A DNA stretch of 10,000 nucleotides from Stramonita haemastoma (Eukaryota > Mollusca > Gastropoda > Neogastropoda > Muricidae). Each line of letters starts with the position of its first letter. Within the stretch, counting starts at the first letter, position 1. The DNA is taken from positions 4,402,161 to 4,412,160 of the forward strand of contig CM060342.1 of the NCBI GenBank assembly GCA_030674155.1. Reading direction: 5' to 3'. The translations under genes and the position numbers were made by a program. The notes under the pieces were generated by a model. It was not told the DNA's origin. It saw only the letters and a list, made by a program, of their open reading frames with translations, and searched no databases. Below are positions 1-9,303 of this stretch, one piece after another.

Positions 1-8
1 GACAGACA

Positions 9-78
<70 letters not shown>

Positions 79-137
79 GACACAGACACAGACACACACA
101 GACACAGACACAGACACAGACACACACAGACACACAC

Positions 138-234
<97 letters not shown>
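1..234. repeat. (CA)n microsatellite with CAGA interruptions
   Basis: Nearly pure CA dinucleotide repeat, broken around 73-140 by CAGACA and CACACAGA variants. It runs into the left window edge and stops directly at the 5' end of the SINE at 235. CA repeat also resumes right after that SINE at about 603, so the SINE may have inserted into a CA tract. Confidence 0.97.
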
Positions 235-236
<2 letters not shown>

Positions 237-601
237 GATAGCCTAGTGGTCAGAACATTGCGCTGGCAATTTGACGACCCGAGTTCGATTCCCGGTCGAG
301 GGGGATTTTTCTCCCGGAGTTAACATCAGTGCTGACTCCACCCTCCCCAAAAGTCTTTCAGATGAGACTGTAAACCGAGGCCCCGTGTGCGAACGCACGC
401 AGAACCTCTTGCGCACACGTTAAATCCTGTTCCGCTTTTCGTAAGAGTAGGCCATTGTGTACCGGTGGGAACAGATGACAATATTTACACAACTGCATAC
501 ACATGGGGACTGGATGGGAAAAAAACATATGGATGCTTATTCCATAATCCTCGATATAAAAGATTAAATAAATACATAAAAAGAATTTTTTAAAAAATAA
601 T
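235..601 (+). mobile_element. tRNA-derived SINE, copy 1, nearly complete
   Basis: Non-autonomous retrotransposon with an internal RNA polymerase III promoter. The A box TAGCCTAGTGG is at 239-249 and the B box AGTTCGATTCC at 282-292, spaced as in a tRNA gene. The body (about 310-480) is shared with the minus-strand copies at 1405-1547 and 3306-3665. It includes the segment around 361-370 that reads GTCTCATC on the other strand and a GTGCG-AA-CGCAC palindrome at 387-398. The A-rich 3' tail (about 545-601) ends in AATAATAAA and passes straight into CA repeat. Short open frames across it (minus 358-615, plus 387-593) are incidental. The A/B boxes and three-copy sharing are seen directly; the exact family name is not recognised. 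Confidence 0.88.
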
Positions 602-812
602 AAACACACACACACTCAGCTGGAGAGGGAGAGACAGAGACAAACAGACAGACAGAGACAGAGATAGAGTCACAGAGAGAGACAGACACAGACACAGAGA
701 CAGAGAGTGAGAAAGAGAGAGTGACAGAGACAGAGACACAGAGAGAGACAGAGAGAGACATAGAGACAGAGACAAACAGCCAAAGTAACACAGAGAGAGA
801 GAGAAAGGGGGG
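602..812. repeat. CA then GA/GACA low-complexity tract
   Basis: A short CA run (603-614) is followed by purine-rich GAGA, GACA and CAGAGA repeats of mixed register. Long open frames on the minus strand here translate as Ser/Leu/Val/Cys runs and are products of the repeat, not genes. Confidence 0.9.
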
Positions 813-1111
813 GCAGTCAACATTTTGTTTCATATGCCAAGGTTCAGAAACAGGTATTGGAATGATAATCGTACACTTTGGGTCAGCTTGAAAATATGCC
901 TCCCTAACTCCAACGGTAGACCCGAACCCAACTACTCTGATAACTATAACGATCATTCTGTCTTTCTGTTCCTTCCTCGGCTGGAGGTTCGTTCACCAAT
1001 GGGGAGATTTTGCCAGTGCAGCAGTTTTCACCCACCCTCTGACTTATGGCTTATTACGATACCTGTGTGCATGTGGGTTTTGTTTGTTTTTGTTTTTTAT
1101 TTTGTTATCCG
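813..1111. other. Unique non-coding stretch
   Basis: About 300 bp of normal-complexity DNA. A plus-strand frame at 825-1118 is open for 97 codons, but it ends in a T-rich run and shows no motif or composition typical of protein. No RNA gene or repeat is recognised. A T-rich run (about 1076-1108) marks the edge of the next element. Confidence 0.5.
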
Positions 1112-1404
1112 TTCTTAAAGGTAAAGGTGTCCCATAACCTATGTGGTCGTAGGGGAGCGAGGCGTCAGAGACCTCAGCTTCTCTAGAGGGCCAGCATGTT
1201 GAGGGCGGCGCCCATCTCATCTCCCTCGCTGCTTAACCTAACCTGACCCTAAAGAGAGCAGGTACCCATTTACAGCTGGGTGAACTTGAAGACTGTACTG
1301 AAGCCTAGGCGCGCAAACGGTCACTTATTAAAATGGTAGCCACGCTCAGATGCTGCTTAACCTTGGCTGGGGGAAAGCGAGTGCTCTGACCACTGGAATA
1401 CCCC
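1112..1404 (-). mobile_element. Second SINE-like element, minus strand, different family
   Basis: Read on the minus strand, the element starts near 1404 with GGGTATTCCAGTGGTCAGAG, which resembles a tRNA A box (TATTCCAGTGG). It passes through a body with a GTACCTGCTCTC segment (near 1260) and TTAGGTTAAGCAGCGAGGGA (near 1230), and ends near 1112 in ACACCTTTACCTTTAAG. A B box is not clear. Its body is unrelated to the other SINE family here. It abuts a copy of that family at 1405. Placement as a SINE rests on the A-box-like head and the tail; I recall similar sequence from gastropod DNA but cannot verify this. Confidence 0.5.
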
Positions 1405-1547
1405 TTTCCTGCTGCCACCAAGCGGTTAACTCGTCTGAGAGGTGAAACTGTTTTTAACGTGTACGCGAGATGGTCTGCGTGCATCTGCACACAGGGCCTG
1501 GGTTTGTCGTCTCATCCGAAGGACTCTTAGGGAAGTAGAGTGCAGCG
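1405..1547 (-). mobile_element. SINE copy 2, 3' part, interrupted by the minisatellite
   Basis: Aligns with the minus-strand copy at 3400-3560. Shared blocks are AACGTG (about 1457), the GCGTGC...GCACAC palindromic region (about 1476-1493), GTCTCATCC (1509-1517), GGACTCTTAG (1521-1530) and GCGCTGATGT (1546-1555). It breaks exactly where the 14-18 bp tandem repeat begins. The rest of the element seems to continue beyond the repeat at 3231. More diverged than copies 1 and 3, so probably older. Confidence 0.75.
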
Positions 1548-3230
1548 CTGATGTCCACTAACTCAGCTATGTCCACTAACTCAGCTATGTCCTCTAACTC
1601 AGCTATGTCCTCTAACTGATGTCCACTAACTGATGTCCACTAACTGATGTCCACTAACTGATGTCCGCTAACTCAGCTATGTCCACTAACTGATGTCCTC
1701 TAACTCAGCTATGTCCTCTGATGTCCACTAACTGATGTCCACTAACTGATGTCCACTAACTGATGTCCTCTAACTCAGCTATGTCCACTAACTGATGTCC
1801 ACTAACTGATGTCCATTAACTCAGCTATGTCCACTAACTGATGTCCACTAACTCAGCTATGTCCACTAACTGATGTCCGCTAACTGATATCCACTAACTC
1901 AGCTATGTCCACTAACTGATGTCCGCTAACTGATATCCACTAACTGATGTCCACTAACTGATGTCCACTAACTCAGCTATGTCCACTAACTGATGTCCAC
2001 TAACTGATGTCCGCTAACTGATGTCCACTAACTGATGTCCACTAACTGATGTCCTCTAACTCAGCTATGTCCACTAACTGATGTCCACTAACTGATGTCC
2101 ACTAACTCAGCTATGTCCACTAACTGATGTCCACTAACTCAGCTATGTCCACTAACTGATGTCCGCTAACTGATATCCACTAACTCAGCTATGTCCACTA
2201 ACTGATGTCCCTAACTGATATCCACTAACTGATGTCCTCTAACTGATGTCCACTCACTCAGCTATGTCCACTAACTGATATCCGCTAACTGATGTCCACT
2301 AACTGATGTCCACAAACTGATGTCCACTAACTGATGTCCACTAACTGATGTCCACTAACTGATGTCCACTAACTCAGCTATGTCCACTAACTGATGTCCG
2401 CTAACTGATGTCCACTAACTGATGTCCACTAACTGATGTCCACTAACTCAGCTATGTCCACTAACTGATGTCCACTAACTGATGTCCACTAACTCAGCTA
2501 TGTCCACTAACTGATGTCCACTAACTCAGCTATGTCCACTAACTGATGTCCGCTAACTGATATCCGCTAACTGATGTCCGCTAACTGATGTCCACTAGCT
2601 CAGCTATGTCCACTAACTGATGTCCGCTAACTGATGTCCGCTAACTGATATCCGCTAACTGATGTCCGCTAACCGATGTCCGCTAACTGATGTCCGCTAA
2701 CCGATGTCCGCTAACCAATGTCCGCTAACCAATGTCCGCTAACTGATGTCCATTAGCTGATTTCCATTAGCTGATGTCCACTAACTCAGCTATGTCCACT
2801 AACTAATGTCCGCTAACTGATGTCCGCTAACTGATGTCCGCTAACCGATGTCCGCTAACTGATGTCCGCTAACTGATGTCCATTAGCTGATTTCCATTAG
2901 CTGATGTCCACTAACTCAGCTATGTCCACTAACTGATGTCCGCTAACTGATGTCCGCTAACCAATGTCCGCTAACTGATGTCCGCTAACTGATGTCCATT
3001 AGCTGATTTCCATTAGCTGATGTCCACTAACTCAGCTATGTCCACTAACTGATGTCCACTAACTGATGTCCACTAACTCAGCTATGTCCACTAACTGAGC
3101 TATGTCCACTAACTGATGTCATCTAACTGATGTCCTCTAACTGATGTCCGCTAACTGATGCCCTCTAACTGATGTCCGCTAACTGATGTCCGCTAACTGA
3201 TGTCCGCTAACTCCGCTGGTGTCCGCTAAC
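1548..3230. repeat. 1.68-kb minisatellite of 14-bp and 18-bp units
   Basis: Tandem array of two interleaved units: CTGATGTCCACTAA (14 bp) and CTCAGCTATGTCCACTAA (18 bp), which differ by a 4-bp indel (CTGATG versus CTCAGCTATG). There are on the order of 115 units. The second half of the unit varies as CACTAA, CTCTAA, CGCTAA or CATTAG. CTCTAA is common at the left end, CACTAA in the middle and CGCTAA at the right. Frequent TAA/TGA and TTAG on the two strands and unit lengths not divisible by three make it non-coding. Longer-period blocks occur at 2741-3050. The array sits inside a SINE copy and appears to have grown from it. Confidence 0.97.
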
Positions 3231-3305
3231 TGCAGGGGAACGCTGCCTGACAGGACGCCTGTAGGGTGGCTCCTTCCCGGGGCAGTCCCATCACGAGAGC
3301 AACGC
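3231..3305 (-). mobile_element. Probable 5' remainder of SINE copy 2
   Basis: Directly after the array the sequence reads TAACTGCAGGGGAA (3227-3240), matching TAACTTCAGAGGAA of the intact minus copy (3558-3571), the segment that follows GATGT in the SINE. Beyond this, CCCGGG (about 3276-3281) sits where the B box lies in the intact copy, but similarity is weak. Interpreted as the promoter-side end of the element, separated from its 3' part by the minisatellite. Confidence 0.45.
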
Positions 3306-3665
3306 TTTTTTTTTAATGTCTTTATTTCTATAGATATCGGAATAAGCACTCATGTGGCTTTTTACATCTAGTCCCCGTGTGTATGCAGTTTTGTCAATTT
3401 TGTCATCTGTTCCCACCGGCACACAATGGCCTACACTTCCGAAAAGTGGAACGAGTTATAACGTGTGCACAAGATGTTCTGCGTGCGTTCGCACACGGGA
3501 CCTCGGTCTATAGTCTCATCCGGAGGACTTTTGGGGGAGTGAAGTCGGCACTGATGTTAACTTCAGAGGAAAAATCCTCTTGAACGAGGTTGGAACCCGG
3601 GTCAGCAGATGACAAGCGTATCACTGACCACCAGGCTGTCTCTAACCACTGGGTTACCCGCCCCG
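3306..3665 (-). mobile_element. SINE copy 3, nearly complete, with a composite head
   Basis: Reverse-complement counterpart of the plus-strand SINE at 235-601. The 3' tail is the T-rich left end (3306-3330). The body carries the GTGCG-TT-CGCAC palindrome (3483-3494), GTCTCATCC (3513-3521) and GCACTGATGT (3548-3557). The B-box region is near 3588-3602 (minus strand CCCGGGTTCCAACC) and its own A box near 3626-3640 (minus CAGCCTGGTGGTC). A second A-box-like sequence (minus GGTAACCCAGTGG) lies just outside, at 3645-3659. A plus-strand 68-codon frame over this region (3377-3583) is not a gene. Confidence 0.85.
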
Positions 3666-4269
<604 letters not shown>

Positions 4270-4281
4270 ACACAAAGAGAC

Positions 4282-4426
<145 letters not shown>

Positions 4427-4572
4427 TATAGTTTAATGTGTTAGGCTTTGGGCCCATTCACATGGGGGAGGGGGATCGAAATCTCCGATAATTACATATC
4501 AAACCGAGCAATGTACATTCATAGGATCTTCGCGAATGGATGTCCGATCGCGGTAAATATTCACAAGTCATG
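4427..4572. other. Unique DNA downstream of the minus-strand gene copy
   Basis: Non-repetitive sequence on the 3' side of the minus-strand gene copy. No canonical AATAAA poly(A) signal is seen on the minus strand close to either candidate stop codon (4671 or 4573). Confidence 0.45.
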
Positions 4573-4670
4573 TTACAACGATAATATTTTGGGTTTTTTT
4601 TCATCTTTTTTTTCATTGTCGCTGTCATCACTGCCTGAAGAGGAAAGTGAAGCTTGTCCAAGTCGTGTCT

Positions 4671-5537
4671 CTATCGGTGTGGCCACGTTGTCCTCTGTTT
4701 TCTGGATGGTGTAGACAGGTTTCCATTTTCGCCATTTGCTGGACTGAGTCTATCTTCTCTTGAACAGAAGGTTTTAATCTCTTCCATGTCCCTTTGTATC
4801 TCTTGGATACACTCAATAATTTGTCTGCATTCCTCACTAGACAGTTTGTTGCTTTCTTTTGACTTGCTTACGGGAGACGACACATCTTCCACATCACAAC
4901 CTCTCCCTGTGGCTGTCTCCTTGTCTTCATCCTCAGCTTCCCCTGCTGTGTGTTCTGTCAGTGTCTGTGACATTGTCATCGCCTCCTCAGAAAACTCTTC
5001 TGTTTCGTCACTCCAGTTATCACCCTTCTCTCCATCATCACTGTCATTTACACTCCCATCCACGTGTTGTGTTTTCACTGGCAGGGAATTTTCCGCCTCA
5101 TACACTGAATCACGAGACTGGTTGTCCTGCCGTGCTGCACGTGCACATTCAGCCACACATGGAGCCGTGTTGTGTGTGTCTGTGGCATAGAAAGTGTCAT
5201 GTGCAGTGCCATTCTGTGTCGTATAGAAAAGACTTGGCGGTGTAGGGAGAAAAAGGCCTGAGGGAGGTGAAGAATAACTTGCCTGCATTCGTTGCTGTGT
5301 CCTTAATGTCCTGTGTGCCTCCGCCCTCCTTCTGTCCCTAGCAACTTCAGCTGGACACTTTCTACGATACACAGCACTGTCAGTTGTGTGTGCAACAGGT
5401 TGGCCAGTTGGTGTCAGACGCAACACAATAACTGTTTAATCGTCCTTACTCTCTATTTTAAACGACTTTATGGACATTTTCTGCAAAAAGGTGTTCATAA
5501 CACACTCTAAGCGGGAAGGCAACCCTGTCACTGGCAT
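4671..5537 (-). pseudogene. Unrecognised protein, paralogue of the 6307 copy, in-frame TAA
   Basis: No known function recognised. The start ATG at 5537-5535 is chosen because it has an upstream in-frame TGA (about 5561) and its first residues, MPVTGLPSRLE, match MPIAGLPTALE of the plus-strand copy. Residues 1-40 align ungapped with that copy through SFKIES...VIVLRL. Codon 34 is TAA (5438-5436), after which the frame stays open to the TAG at 4671. The residue-57 region is a strongly basic motif, RRKCPAEVARDRRRAEAHR, followed by LFLPTPPS (about 95-102), an Asp/Glu-rich linker (about 160-207) and a likely helix, SSEECRQIIECIQEIQRDME (about 233-252). About 20 codons before the stop, a one-base shift opens a frame to a TAA at 4573-4575 with an acidic and lysine-rich end, so the C-terminus may also be shifted. 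The basic motif suggests nucleic-acid binding or nuclear location (inference). The long open frame after one stop suggests recent loss, a sequence error or an allele. Confidence 0.62.
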
Positions 5538-5625
5538 ATGAACGTTTTTGATGCAAAATATCACCACAATTACTCACCGCGTTTCAAAATTCCTTCCTGC
5601 TGGTAGCCAAGCAAGGAAGCCACTC
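5538..5625 (-). promoter_or_regulatory. 5' leader of the minus-strand gene copy
   Basis: 88 bp between the ATG and the CT tract (GA on the plus strand). It contains GCAGGAAGGAATTTTG (minus strand, 5600-5585), which matches GCAGGAAGAAAATTTTG in the leader of the plus-strand copy (6249-6265). Conserved leader or promoter sequence is inferred from this sharing; no TATA box is evident. Confidence 0.45.
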
Positions 5626-6159
<534 letters not shown>

Positions 6160-6160
6160 T

Positions 6161-6219
<59 letters not shown>
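6160..6219. repeat. (CT)n tract, 60 bp
   Basis: Pure CT repeat that ends 87 bp before the ATG at 6307, nearly the same spacing as in the minus-strand copy (88 bp). Confidence 0.96.
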
Positions 6220-6221
<2 letters not shown>

Positions 6222-6306
6222 GGCTGGAGTGATCTCCCTTGAAGGTAGGCAGGAAGAAAATTTTGCTGTGACGAATTTATCAAAAAATACATATTTATCC
6301 AGCACC
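6220..6306 (+). promoter_or_regulatory. 5' leader of the plus-strand gene copy
   Basis: 87 bp between CT tract and ATG, with the shared GCAGGAAG...AATTTTG block (6249-6265). The start context AGCACCATGC has A at -3, favourable for eukaryotic initiation. The frame is open upstream of the ATG, but the match with the minus-strand protein starts at this Met. Confidence 0.45.
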
Positions 6307-7147
6307 ATGCCCATTGCCGGTTTGCCAACAGCGTTGGAAGTGACTTTGGATGCCCTGCTCCAACAACAGCACATGACTTCCTGGAAAGTCACTGGAAGTG
6401 GCAACAATACAATTGTTGTGTTGTGACTGAAAGCCAGCCCAGTCAGCAACAGTGAAATGGCGCAGCAACACACCCCTGTCATCTCTCACAGTTATGGCAA
6501 GAAGCTGCCAAGTCAGGTTGACAGAGACAGACAGAGGACAGAGGAGAGGAGAAGGACAGCACAGAGAAATGGAAGAGAGTGAGAAGGTAGCGACAAAAGA
6601 ACATTCACAATGTTTATTTGTTCCTACGCCTCCTTCAAGTTGTGCTGTGTTACACACCAACACACCCTCTTCTGCCAACGACACACTGTCACATTCTTGG
6701 GCACGTGAAATCCGTCATTCACCACGTGCTGTCAAAGAGTACAAGGAAAGACATGCTGACATGCAACGTGACATTGACCTTGGGGATGTGTTTACACCGG
6801 AAACTTTGGACTGTGACGATCCTCTGGCGAAACTTCAGGCAGTTGGAACCAGTGCCAACGCCATCCTGAACCACGTGGCTGAACTGACAGATAAGTGGAT
6901 GCAGCGGAGGCTGAGGGACACCCAGAGGAACCAGGACTTCTGACGCCTGTCCACCAGTAAGCACCATCCCGACACGCTGATTTGTGATACTGACGATCTT
7001 GTGTTTTGTTTCCAATGGACTGCTGCTGGTGACACACCCCCGGATTTGTTTTGGTTCGTGAAGAAGGACACCAGGCTGATGACCCATGAGGAAGGCTTTG
7101 TGTACAGCAAACTGAAGCTGTGGACCCTTGCTGACCAGAGCGACTGA
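6307..7147 (+). pseudogene. Unrecognised protein, paralogue of the 5537 copy, three lesions
   Basis: No known function recognised. From ATG 6307 the protein begins MPIAGLPTALE and continues TSWKVTGSGNNTIVVL, then TGA at 6424-6426 where the paralogue has Arg (VLRL). The same frame resumes to the basic motif GKKLPSQVDRDRQRTEERR (about 6496-6552). A +1 frame change, most likely between 6550 and 6580, is needed to reach LFVPTPPS (6614-6637), which matches LFLPTPPS of the minus copy. The second frame continues through AELTDKWMQRRLRDTQRN to TGA at 6941-6943, again at an Arg position compared with the repeated domain at 7675-8150. It then stays open for 67 codons, including DTLICDTDDLVFCFQ and DLFWFVKKD, to TGA at 7145. 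The N-terminal half is shared with the minus copy; the C-terminal domain is absent there. Interpreted as a decayed gene about 280 codons long. Both TGA codons fit CGA-to-TGA change at CpG. Confidence 0.62.
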
Positions 7148-7625
<478 letters not shown>

Positions 7626-8150
7626 ACACTTCGTGTACAGCTGATTGTGACGTCAGTGTCTCTGGCTGTTCCAGAACTGGACACAAATGAGAAAACAGCA
7701 ATAGATGGGTTCAACGCAGGTGTGGTGAAGGATTACGTCTCTACCATGACCAACAAAACAGTGCAACAACGATTAGGAGACAGAGACCGAAATAAGTTTT
7801 TCAGAAAAGTTATACTTCACACCATGGAGAATGACGACCTCTTGCTCTGTGAGTCAGATGACATAGTGTTAGAATTTTCCTGCAAGTCGCATACAGAAAG
7901 TGAGAATGACTGTATTTTGGTAAGTCAAACAAGAAAGAAAGAACATGCTGACAGAAGAAGTGATGAAACTGGACAACCCACGGAGGGGAAAACGTGCTGG
8001 CAGAACTGCATACCCCCCCCCACACACACACACACACAGGCACGTGCTCTGCGGAAACTACAGGTGCTCCGTGACCTCATCTGCTTCTACCTGGGTGATG
8101 AGGGCCCTGCACCGTGGACCAGTGCGCTGCTTGATGTGTACATGAAATGA
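7626..8150 (+). CDS. Second copy of the C-terminal domain, open, partial gene
   Basis: Function unknown. The frame is open from the codon after TAG 7623-7625 to TGA 8148-8150, without a good ATG at its left end, so it is either an exon or a truncated copy. It aligns with 6824-7147 of the neighbouring gene: TMTNKTVQQRLGDRDRN versus ELTDKWMQRRLRDTQRN, and DDLLLCESDDIVLEFS versus DTLICDTDDLVFCFQ. A plausible 3' splice site, CTCTGGCTGTTCCAG, ends at 7674 (the exon would start in phase 1). A donor-like TTG-GTAAGT at 7917-7925 and a pyrimidine/CA-rich acceptor ending at 8039 could define a 120-bp phase-0 intron that contains no stop, so the protein reads through either way. The intron-free reading includes a Pro/Thr-His run made by a CA microsatellite (8019-8038). 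The C-terminus is rich in Leu and aromatic residues (about 8040-8147). Confidence 0.5.
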   Translation, partial: TLRVQLIVTSVSLAVPELDTNEKTAIDGFNAGVVKDYVSTMTNKTVQQRLGDRDRNKFFRKVILHTMENDDLLLCESDDIVLEFSCKSHTESENDCILVSQTRKKEHADRRSDETGQPTEGKTCWQNCIPPPTHTHTQARALRKLQVLRDLICFYLGDEGPAPWTSALLDVYMK

Positions 8151-8320
8151 TAGTTGCTGACAAATATTGTCAATACCATATAAAAAGAAGAAAAAACTGT
8201 TGTTATGATTTCCATGTCAAATATTTCGCGTCATGTTCGATTCGATCGTTCGCGATGCATGCTTGATGAGTTTGTACAGCTTTAAAGCAATCAAATGTGT
8301 TCTGTTCTCTGTTCTGTTCT
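8151..8320. other. Unique 3' flank
   Basis: Non-repetitive sequence after the stop codon of the partial gene, ending in TCTGTTC repeats that grade into a CT tract. No AATAAA is seen; an A-rich run lies at about 8180-8196. Confidence 0.45.
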
Positions 8321-8323
8321 GTG

Positions 8324-8414
<91 letters not shown>

Positions 8415-8440
8415 CTCTCTCCTCTCTCCCTCCTCTCCCT
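8321..8440. repeat. (CT)n tract with TCCTCT interruptions
   Basis: CT dinucleotides with spaced extra C (CTCCTCTC). Frames over it encode Ser/Leu runs only. No gene start resembling the two paralogues follows it. Confidence 0.95.
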
Positions 8441-8838
8441 CTTTTGCACTGACAAATCATACCCCCATTTATTTTATTCATGTTGCGCAGCCGTGTACCC
8501 CATTGTCAACTGCTAAAGCCATTTGTTATGGTCAGGATTGGTCAGCAAGACTCAGCATGACGCACTGTAAGATACAGCACGGTACACCGGTACAAAAAGC
8601 CGGTACTATCCAAAATTACCGGCAAAAAACCGGTACAGTCTTCTGTTCCGGTACCCAGCTCTACACAATACGGACAGTGCCTTAATTAGAATACCTGTAT
8701 ATGCCTTAATTAGCGTCATTGTACATCAGAAGTCACAACACAGGAAATCTACAAATAAGCGTGTATACAAATACACAACAGAAAAAAGACTCGCAGAAAG
8801 TTTATCTGATATTGCTATAGTCATCAAAAAGTACATCA
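8441..8838. other. Unique stretch with a CCGGTAC cluster and a 12-bp direct repeat
   Basis: No convincing gene; the plus-strand frame to 8685 starts inside the CT tract. Five CGGTAC words (8580, 8588, 8601, 8631, 8649) and one ACCGGC (8618) lie within 75 bp. TGCCTTAATTAG occurs at 8678-8689 and again at 8702-8713, a spacing of 24 bp. The first cluster could be the end of a DNA transposon or a protein-binding array. Neither is proven. Confidence 0.5.
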
Positions 8839-8913
8839 CAAGGAAATAAAAGAAAGAAAGAATGAACGAACGAATGAATGAAACAAGCAAATGAACAAAC
8901 AAAACAAGCGACA

Positions 8914-8995
<82 letters not shown>

Positions 8996-9010
8996 CAGAG
9001 AGACAGAGAC

Positions 9011-9047
<37 letters not shown>

Positions 9048-9050
9048 AAC

Positions 9051-9084
<34 letters not shown>

Positions 9085-9205
9085 TTACAGGCGGAGAGAG
9101 AGTGAGAGAGAGACAGCCAGACAGACAGAGAGATACGGACAGAGACGGACAGAGATGAAAAGAGCAGCAGAGACAGACAGAAAGACAAAAAAAAGAAAGA
9201 AAAAA
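8839..9205. repeat. GAAT, (GA)n and (GACA)n simple repeats
   Basis: Tetranucleotide GAAC/GAAT run (8850-8880), pure GA (about 8916-8977), GACAGA then GACA repeats (8977-9084), then decaying purine-rich repeat to about 9205. Frames over it are Arg-Glu or Asp-Arg-Gln runs and not genes. Confidence 0.93.
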
Positions 9206-9303
9206 GACATAAAAAATTTACAAGCACATTACATAATTAGTTTTTAAAGACATTTATGTTAGTAGAATATTCTCTCTGATAAGATTTTGTAATATATATC
9301 GTT

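Noticed and set aside
235..306. A functional tRNA gene
   Set aside because: A and B boxes are present, but the acceptor stem does not pair, and the sequence continues into a body and A-rich tail shared with other copies, so it is a SINE head.
1548..3230. A CRISPR array or a repeat-protein gene
   Set aside because: There are no unique spacers, units are contiguous 14 or 18 bp, and every frame meets frequent stops.
4448..5245. Plus-strand frames at 4448-4714, 4654-5190 and 4859-5245
   Set aside because: They are antisense shadows of the minus-strand gene copy, with Ser/Leu/His-rich composition and no homology to the paralogue.
5426..5426. Start of the minus-strand protein at the GTG codon 5426-5424
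   Set aside because: GTG is not a normal nuclear start in animals; homology extends upstream to the ATG at 5537.
5437..5454. An 18-bp GT...AG segment on the minus strand whose removal would delete the in-frame TAA
   Set aside because: Far too short for a spliceosomal intron, and the paralogue aligns ungapped across it as coding sequence.
5481..5491. A 3' splice site (CCTTTTTGCAG, minus strand) as the start of an exon at 5480
   Set aside because: The frame continues upstream of it and matches the paralogue (LECVMNTFLQK versus LEVTLDALLQQ), so it is coding sequence that resembles an acceptor.
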